This document shows positions 56,666 through 64,000 of a DNA stretch of 64,000 nt, piece after piece. The stretch is taken from the NCBI RefSeq assembly GCF_964340395.1, contig NC_135556.1, forward strand, positions 2,580,001 through 2,644,000. Reading direction: 5' to 3'. Position 1 is the first letter of the stretch; each line of letters opens with the position of its first letter. Under the pieces are notes generated by a model that worked only from the letters and a program-made list of their open reading frames with translations, made no database searches and was not told where the DNA came from. The position numbers were made by a program, and so were the translations under genes. Source of the stretch: Glandiceps talaboti. Taxonomy: Eukaryota > Hemichordata > Enteropneusta > Spengelidae.

Positions 56666-57325
56666 TTCCTTCCACATATATGCCATGAAATTATTTTTTA
56701 CAATTTTGTCAAGTTTTCAAAATTAATGAGCCCTGAATTTAAAATTCTTTTAGAGAGTTTGTGTCAATATCTCTTATTTTACTAACCCCCCCCCCCCCGA
56801 CAATTAGGATTGAATTGAGGTGTCCAAAAGGGGTCATTGAGCAAGGTTATTGAAGAACTTGGTACAGACAGAACACAAGAATGAACCTTATGTAAACACT
56901 TAAATGTGATGACATTGCCCCAGTGAAAATAAATCTAAGCAATATGAATAACTATATCAGTGAAATTTTCGCTCCTTGAAAATAAAAAGTATTACTTTGT
57001 AAGTTGCCCACAGCATGCCTGGCAGTTGTTGAATGCAGTATCTAATAATGCTATAGAGAGACACCACCTACTGCTTTCACCAAAACATCTCCATCATGTC
57101 TCCCGGCCATGTCTACAGTTATGTTTAAGGATGAGATGCAGGTTCGTTGGTGAATTTTGGCCTTTTTTTTTTTGCTCATTATGAAGCTACATGGTATGTG
57201 CCATCATTTGGTTAAAAGATTTTTTGAAAATCGTTTATTTTTTCCATTAATAAATTTGAAATGAAAAAAAATGACATGAACTCTAACACTATGTGTGTTT
57301 TATATGCAAATTAAAGAGAATATAT
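56666..57325. other. Unassigned DNA
   Basis: A C-run at about 56787-56798 and AT-rich sequence; no exon supported. Confidence 0.5.
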
Positions 57326-57329
57326 AAAC

Positions 57330-57680
57330 TGTTTAAAAGGTATAGTTGAGGTTCTAAAGATTGTGTAAAAGGTACAGGTGAGGTTTTAAAGATTGCTTAG
57401 GGGTACAGTTGAGGTTTTAAAGATTGCTTAGGGGTACAGTTGAGGTTTTAAAGATTGCTTAGGGGTACAGTTGAGGTTTTAAAGATTGCTTAGGGGTGCA
57501 GTTGAGGTTTTAAAGATTGCTTAGGGGGTACAGTTGAGGTTTTAGAGATTGCTTAGGGGTACAGTTGAGGTTTTAGAGATTGCTTAGGGGGTACAGTTGA
57601 GGTTTTAGAGATTGCTTAGGGGGTACAGTTGAGGTTTTAGAGATTACCTAGGGGGTACAGTTGAGGTTTATAGAAATTGC
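57330..57680. repeat. 31-32 bp minisatellite, about 11 copies
   Basis: The unit reads GGTACAGTTGAGGTTTTAAAG then ATTGCTTAGG, with the core GGTACAGTTGAGGTTTTA. Left units have TTTAAAG and right units TTTAGAG, a clean left-to-right variant switch. G-count differs by one base between units. Confidence 0.92.
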
Positions 57681-57887
57681 TTTTGGTTGAATGTCTCGCT
57701 ATTTACACACCCAAACACAGACACAAACAAACAAACAAACACATACATTTATTGTTCTACTCCCTACAGCCAGAAGTCTCAAATGTCTAAAAATCGTAGA
57801 GGTTAATTTTTAAAGTTTTCTACAAGATGTAAAGAGGTCAATGAAATTACTATCTCAATCAGGTTTAAGTCCACAGTTGTCTAAATC

Positions 57888-58235
57888 AATCAATTGTTAG
57901 CCCTTCCCCACCTGTCAATCAATTGTTAGCCCTTCCCCACATGTCAATCAATTGTTAGCCCTTCCCCACCTGTCAATCAATTGTTAGCCCTTCCCCACCT
58001 GTCAATCAATTGTTAGCCCTTCCCCACCTGTCAATCAATTGTTAGCCCTTCCCCACATGTCAATCAATTGTTAGCCCTTCCCCACATGTCAATCAATTGT
58101 TAGCCCTTCCCCACATGTCAATCAATTGTTAGCCCTTCCCCACCTGTCAATCAATTGTTAGCCCTTCCCCACCTGTCAATCAATTGTTAGCCCTTCCCCA
58201 CCTGTCAATCAATTGTTAGCCATTCCCATCTGTCA
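57888..58235. repeat. 29-bp minisatellite, about 12 copies
   Basis: The unit reads TGTCAATCAATTGTTAGCCC then TTCCCCACC. An ACC/ACA variant at the end alternates in blocks. Each unit contains the palindrome CAATTG. Confidence 0.93.
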
Positions 58236-58678
58236 ATCAAATCATTCATAATGATTGACAGGAAGTCTTTGAAGTGTGAATACTGTCTTTTTAAATATTA
58301 TGCAATCAAGGATAACATTAATTCAAATGGGAAACAGCTAAATTTTGCTGATTATCCCATTTTTGCATTAACAAGTTTCATACAACTGTCTCAATACAAA
58401 ACTATTCAGAATCAATGTCTCATCCACACCTTCACCAGTCACTATTTTATATAAATAACATGACTTTTAAAAGAATATTTTCAAAATAATGTTAATATCA
58501 AATTGGCTCTGCTCCACACTACACTGCTGAAATAACTTGCATTCATGTGATGCTTGGACCTTGGACTGAGCCTGGACTGACAAAATTCAGCTGTTCGAAT
58601 ACCAATACCAATACGAATACGAATACACGTACACTTGCAATACGAATACAAATACAACAATAAGTGCAGCATTTAAAT
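58236..58678. other. Sequence upstream of the AT-hook exon
   Basis: AT-rich to about 58500, then unique sequence and a hexameric AATACC/AATACG simple repeat at 58597-58650. Presumed to contain the 5' untranslated region or promoter of the next exon; no core promoter element stands out. Confidence 0.4.
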
Positions 58679-58878
58679 ATGGCGATGCCGATGACGAGCC
58701 CCTTCCAGGGCGACAAACGCGGTCGACCACGATTGAGTGATGAGGAGAGAAATCTTGCCCGGTTGAGGTACAATGTCGGCAAAATATGCATAGGTAGTCA
58801 GATCCACCGTTGGAATGATATAAAGGAAAAACATTCGTTATCATGTCACCGAAATGTTGCAGAATTCTTGATCAACTG
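58679..58878 (+). CDS. AT-hook first exon of a multi-exon gene, partial
   Basis: ATGG at 58679 opens 66 codons plus two bases, ending AACTG|GTAAGC, a consensus donor, at 58878. The frame would stop at TGGTAA immediately after, so splicing is required. Residues 13-19, KRGRPRL, form an AT-hook (minor-groove DNA binding). Then LSDEERNLARLRYNVGKI and IHRWNDIKEKHSLSCHRNV resemble the N-terminal exon seen in many invertebrate zinc-finger or transposon-derived nuclear proteins, where RW..IK..H..L...EVA.FL is a conserved pattern. Later exons are beyond the window or hidden. No DNA-binding fingers are visible here. Start choice rests on context (AATATGG) and absence of an upstream ATG. Confidence 0.6.
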
Positions 58879-59221
58879 GTAAGCGGCGACCACTGCATGT
58901 ATTATTATTATATATTATAATCCTATTTCGTATTATTACATGTATACCATTTATATTCAATAGGTTACGATATTGGTTTTTGAAGTTTAATTTTGTGGTC
59001 GTTTATATTAAAACCTACGGCAAATCTAACCGTGCTCTTTTATATGTACGCCAGAGAGCATTTTATCCGATGATAATTAATATGTAAACCTATAGTCATT
59101 TCACCCATGTAATAGATCCGGTGCTGAAGTAACAATATTTCTTTATGCAGATTACCATGATCTTACGTCACAAATCACGTATTGGGATGCAAAAAATGAA
59201 TTGTGTGTGTACAATTAATAC

Positions 59222-59962
59222 GATTGCGATTCACTTCGTCCCATTTTCAAGTCGTCCCATTTCAACTCGCCCCAATTTCAACTCGCCCCATTTTCAACTC
59301 GCCCCATTTTTAACTCGTCCCATTTTCAACTCGCCCCAACAACACTAGGAAACGTTTATAAATCTAAACGATACATGGACTCGAAGTACGGAGACCGAAA
59401 CATTTACATGATTTTACCTACATAGCCAGTCGAAGCGTAGCAAATGTAACATTTCGTAGCAGAAAGTGGTGTGGATTTTGGCTAAGTGTTTGGTAGATCT
59501 AGAACTTATAGCACAACAACTTTCCTCAGTCATGGAATATCACTTTTCACATTAGGACTTAATGTTTACAACCCAAATAAGAAATAATAATGATAATAAC
59601 CAGGGAGAATATTAGTGACTGACACGCTTACGACTTCCGCGCGTACGGGTTTTGGAGACGTGTCTCCTCTCCCTAGTTAACGCAACTAAGTATTGTAGTA
59701 TGTGTTTACAGCGCAAGTGGTACTTCATTAGTGGAATACGAGATACCACAGACCCTCCAAACTGAGTACTACTAGCTTCGATTTCATATATGCACAGGTA
59801 AATTATATTGCAAGAGTTGGGGCGAGTTGAATATGGGGCGAGTTGAAATTGGGGCGAGTTGAAAATTGGACGAGTTGAGTGGGACGAGTTGAAAATTGGA
59901 CGAGTTGAGTGGGACGAGTTGAAATGGGACGAGTTGAAATTGGGACGAGTTGATCCGTCACC
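59222..59962. mobile_element. Foldback element with 10-bp flanking duplication
   Basis: A 741-bp element flanked by exact CAATTAATAC (59212-59221 and 59963-59972). The left arm (59240-59340) is tandem units of about 16 bp, CAACTCGCCCCATTTT; the right arm (59815-59955) is the inverse, GGGGCGAGTTGAAATT. The ends are CGATTCACTTCGTCCC and, complemented, GGATCAACTCGTCCC. A 9-10 bp duplication suits a Mutator-like transposon. The unique interior (59345-59810) has no transposase. Confidence 0.8.
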
Positions 59963-59972
59963 CAATTAATAC

Positions 59973-60285
59973 AATGTGTACATATGGCTTAAACAGTTAA
60001 ACATGTTAAAATATTTCATTTTAAAACTGAAAAAATAATATCAATGTATAAATACTCCCATTTATAATATTGATGAAATGACATCATAACATAAACAAAT
60101 TAAAACATAGATAAAACAATCATTGTAACCAAAAAAGGCTCACTTGTACACAAGAAAACCCTACTACTAGTACTGCAGATATTGAAAGGTTTTAGATTTG
60201 TTCAACCTGCCATGTCAAATGTCTTGAATGTTTGACAGAATTTTGATTGTACAAAACAAAGCATGTAACAGTAAATGCTGTAGTT
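59973..60285. other. Unassigned AT-rich DNA
   Basis: Spacer between the foldback element and the 26-bp array; it ends with a duplicated GTTGTCTGCAAAGATTATA that leads into the array. Confidence 0.55.
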
Positions 60286-63052
60286 GTCTGCAAAGATTAT
60301 AAGTTGTCTGCAAAGATTATACCGGTATGGTTCAAATAAAGATTATACCGGTATGGTTCAAATAAAGATTATACCGGTATGGTTCAAATAAAGATTATAC
60401 CGGTATGGTTCAAATAAATATTATACCGGTATGGTTCAAATAAAGATTATACCGGTATGGTTCAAATAAAGATTATACCGGTATGGTTCAAATAAAGATT
60501 ATACCGGTATGGTTCAAATAAAGATTATACCGGTATGGTTCAAATAAAGATTATACCGGTATGGTTCAAATAAAGATTATACCGGTATGGTTCAAATAAA
60601 GATTATACCGGTATGGTTCAAATAAAGATTATACCGGCATGGTTCAAATAAAGATTATACCGGCATGGTTCAAATAAATATTATACCGACATGGTTCAAA
60701 TAAAGATTATACCGGTATGGTTCAAATAAAGATTATACCGGTATGGTTCAAATAAAGATTATACCGGTATGGTTCAAATAAAGATTATACCGGTATGGTT
60801 CAAATAAAGATTATACCGGTATGGTTCAAATAAAGATTATACCGGTATGGTTCAAATAAATATTATACCGGTATGGTTCAAATAAAGATTATACCGGTAT
60901 GGTTCAAATAAAGATTATACCGGTATGGTTCAAATAAAGATTATACCGGTATGGTTCAAATAAAGATTATACCGGTATGGTTCAAATAAAGATTATACCG
61001 GTATGGTTCAAATAAAGATTATACCGGTATGGTTCAAATAAAGATTATACCGGTATGGTTCAAATAAAGATTATACTGGTATGGTTCAAATAAAGATTAT
61101 ACCGGTATGGTTCAAATAAAGATTATACCGGTATGGTTCAAATAAAGATTATACCCGTATGGTTCAAATAAAGATTATACCCGTATGGTTCAAATAAAGA
61201 TTATACCCGTATGGTTCATACCGGTATGGTTCAAATAAAGATTATACCGGTATGGTTCAAATAAAGATTATACCGGTATGGTTCAAATAAAGATTATACC
61301 GGTATGGTTCAAATAAAGATTATACCGGTATGGTTCAAATAAAGATTATACCGGTATGGTTCAAATAAAGATTATACCCGTATGGTTCATACCGGTATGG
61401 TTCAAATAAAGATTATACCGGTATGGTTCAAATAAAGATTATACCGGTATGGTTCAAATAAAGATTATACCGGTATGGTTCAAATAAAGATTATACCGGC
61501 ATGGTTCAAATAAAGATTATACCGGTATGGTTCAAATAAAGATTATACCGGTATGGTTCATATAAAGATTATACCGGTATGGTTCATATAAAGATTATAC
61601 CGGCATGGTTCAAATAAAGATTATACCGGTATGGTTCATATAAAGATTATACCGGTATGGTTCAAATAAAGATTATACCGGTATGGTTCAAATAAAGATT
61701 ATACCGGTATGGTTCAAATAAAGATTATACCGGTATGGTTCAAATAAAGATTATACCGGTATGGTTCAAATAAAGATTATACCGGCATGGTTCAAATAAA
61801 GATTATACCGGTATGGTTCAAATAAAGATTATACCGGTATGGTTCATATAAAGATTATACCGGCATGGTTCAAATAAAGATTATACCGGTATGGTTCAAA
61901 TAAAGATTATACCGGTATGGTTCAAATAAAGATTATACCGGTATGGTTCATATAAAGATTATACCGGTATGGTTCAAATAAAGATTATACCGGTATGGTT
62001 CAAATAAAGATTATACCGGTATGGTTCAAATAAAGATTATACCGGTATGGTTCATATAAAGATTATACCGGTATGGTTCAAATAAAGATTATACCCGTAT
62101 GGTTCAAATAAAGATTATACCCGTATGGTTCAAATAAAGATTATACCCGTATGGTTCAAATAAAGATTATACCGGTATGGTTCAAATAAAGATTATACCC
62201 GTATGGTTCAAATAAAGATTATACCCGTATGGTTCAAATAAAGATTATACCGGTATGGTTCAAATAAAGATTATACCGGTATGGTTCAAATAAAGATTAT
62301 ACCGGTATGGTTCAAATAAAGATTATACCGGTATGGTTCAAATAAAGATTATACCGGTATGGTTCAAATAAAGATTATACCGGTATGGTTCAAATAAAGA
62401 TTATACCGGTATGGTTCAAATAAAGATTATACCGGTATGGTTCAAATAAAGATTATACCGGTATGGTTCAAATAAATATTATACCGGTATGGTTCAAATA
62501 AAGATTATACCGGTATGGTTCAAATAAAGATTATACCGGCATGGTTCAAATAAAGATTATACCCGTATGGTTCAAATAAAGATTATACCGGTATGGTTCA
62601 AATAAAGATTATACCGGCATGGTTCAAATAAAGATTATACCGGTATGGTTCAAATAAAGATTATACCGGTATGGTTCAAATAAAGATTATACCGGTATGG
62701 TTCAAATAAAGATTATACCGGTATGGTTCAAATAAAGATTATACCGGTATGGTTCAAATAAAGATTATACCGGTATGGTTCAAATAAAGATTATACCGGT
62801 ATGGTTCAAATAAAGATTATACCGGTATGGTTCAAATAAAGATTATACCGGTATGGTTCAAATAAAGATTATACCGGCATGGTTCAAATAAAGATTATAC
62901 CCGTATGGTTCAAATAAAGATTATACCGGTATGGTTCAAATAAAGATTATACCGGCATGGTTCAAATAAAGATTATACCGGTATGGTTCAAATAAAGATT
63001 ATACCGGTATGGTTCAAATAAATATTATACCGGTATGGTTCATATAAATATT
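60286..63052. repeat. 26-bp minisatellite, about 106 copies
   Basis: The unit reads AAAGATTATACCGGTATGG then TTCAAAT. Variants are ACCGGCATGG, ACCCGTATGG, TTCATATAAAG and AAATATTATA. Two units (about 61215 and 61387) lack the ATAAAGATT part. The repeat centre TACCGGTA is palindromic. It is the longest array in the window and very homogeneous, so it is recent or kept uniform. Confidence 0.97.
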
Positions 63053-64000
63053 CAAATAAAAGAGACTAAAGAAGTGTTTTAGATTACAATCAAAACAATC
63101 ACATTGTGTTACCATAGTGACATTTTGGGTTTGAAATATACTTAGGATACACCATTTGATTTCGAGGGGGGGGGGGTTGATTTTTGAGAGAAAAAGAATT
63201 TGCTGCCTGCCAAGAGTCGGGAGAAAAAAATATGCTGAGCAACTCAAGACAGAAAAGAAAATTTGATTCCAGGCTATGAGCTAAAAAAATGTTGTTGTGC
63301 TACAAATGCAGAAACTAGTATAAATGTCAAATTTCCATGTACATGTGATTCAGGCGCAGCCACCTATACCAGCAGTACCTTAACTTTTAAAGTTTCTTGT
63401 CAAAGGTTTATGGTAACTGCAAATGTTGAAACAAACCAAAACACTACCATCAAATCAAATTACTAAGTATACTGACCTGACTTAGTACCTTGAATGAATC
63501 CTGTAATTTGTCATAATTATGAAATAATTTTAAATAGTACGGCACGCAACAATATACTTTGACGATTTTTCTCAGTCTTAGTTTTCTGAATTCAAATGAT
63601 CAGGAAAGGGTATTGTTATCACCTTGACATGTTAAAATAACACCAGATAGCACTCTTTTAGTCCTTGAAATTCAAATATTTCTAAAGGTACCCACCCCAT
63701 ACTGTTCTAACTTTTATTTTGATTCAAAGTTTAACGAGTTTTGTTGCCACCTTGACATGATAAATAGCATCACAAATCAAAGTTTAGCTAGTATTGACTT
63801 GAAGATGTTTTCAAGTGATAGTTGAAACATGCATGACTGTGAAAGCCGCTAACGTGTTCATCACTGTCGTGGTGCGAGTCAAAATCAACTGTGTATAAAA
63901 TTATGGAAATGTGCGAATAAAACGAAAACAAACAAATTACGTTTCTTGTGCATCAGTTTTAAAATGACGTGGCCCCTAAGTTTGATGTTGCGGCATACTG
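63053..64000. other. Unassigned DNA to the window edge
   Basis: G-run at about 63165-63176; otherwise AT-rich. A 67-codon frame at 63263-63466 has no motif. No exon is supported. Confidence 0.5.

Overview
The window is nuclear DNA from an animal, most likely a marine invertebrate. It has spliced C2H2 zinc-finger coding, several non-LTR retrotransposons with animal-type endonuclease and reverse transcriptase, nonautonomous DNA transposons with clean target-site duplications, and roughly a fifth of its length in minisatellites. A lancelet, hemichordate or lophotrochozoan would all fit; I cannot place it from sequence alone. There is no operon, ribosome-binding-site or CRISPR signal, and most short open frames are chance or repeat-derived.

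Host genes are sparse. The one confident gene is a two-exon zinc-finger gene (exon 1 at 43004-43175, exon 2 at 47958-50770). The splice phases match, giving about 994 residues: a basic patch, an array of SUMO-consensus motifs, a 12 x 10-residue coding minisatellite, an acidic stretch and ten C-terminal C2H2 fingers. Two other exon-like segments are a Crypton/DUF3504-like N-terminal exon (8433-8711, or open to 8855) and an AT-hook first exon with a consensus donor (58679-58878) whose later exons lie beyond the window. A hydrophobic minus-strand frame (26158-26745) is weaker.

Layout: 0-8 kb holds three minisatellites (38, 35 and 36 bp units, the last open in one frame) plus dispersed-repeat debris. 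8-10.8 kb has a 161-bp palindrome, the Crypton-like exon, MITE pieces and a LINE fragment. 11.1-14.2 kb is foldback element A, with a hAT-like MITE nested in its right arm. 14.7-20.1 kb has two diverged copies of a ~1.1-kb segment on either side of a 51-bp, ~45-copy minisatellite. 21.1-22.2 kb is a long-TIR element. 22.8-25.3 kb is a ~160-bp satellite with two octamer (ATTTGCAT) sites per unit. 27.3-30.7 kb is a LINE with two frameshifts. 32.3-36.8 kb is foldback element B, split by a hAT-like element with a perfect 8-bp duplication. 36.8-38.1 kb is another deleted LINE. 38.4-41.7 kb is a nearly intact minus-strand LINE between (TA)n tracts. 42.8-50.8 kb is the zinc-finger gene, whose intron contains a tandem array of tRNA-like units and an ~80-bp-arm hairpin. 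51.2-64 kb has further minisatellites (82, 57, 31, 29 and 26 bp units), a Harbinger-like MITE and a Mutator-like foldback element.

The genes do not form a pathway. The coherent theme is repeat birth: several tandem arrays here are visibly amplified from parts of transposons or dispersed repeats (the tRNA-like array, the octamer satellite, the 57-bp array from a MITE end, and the foldback arms).
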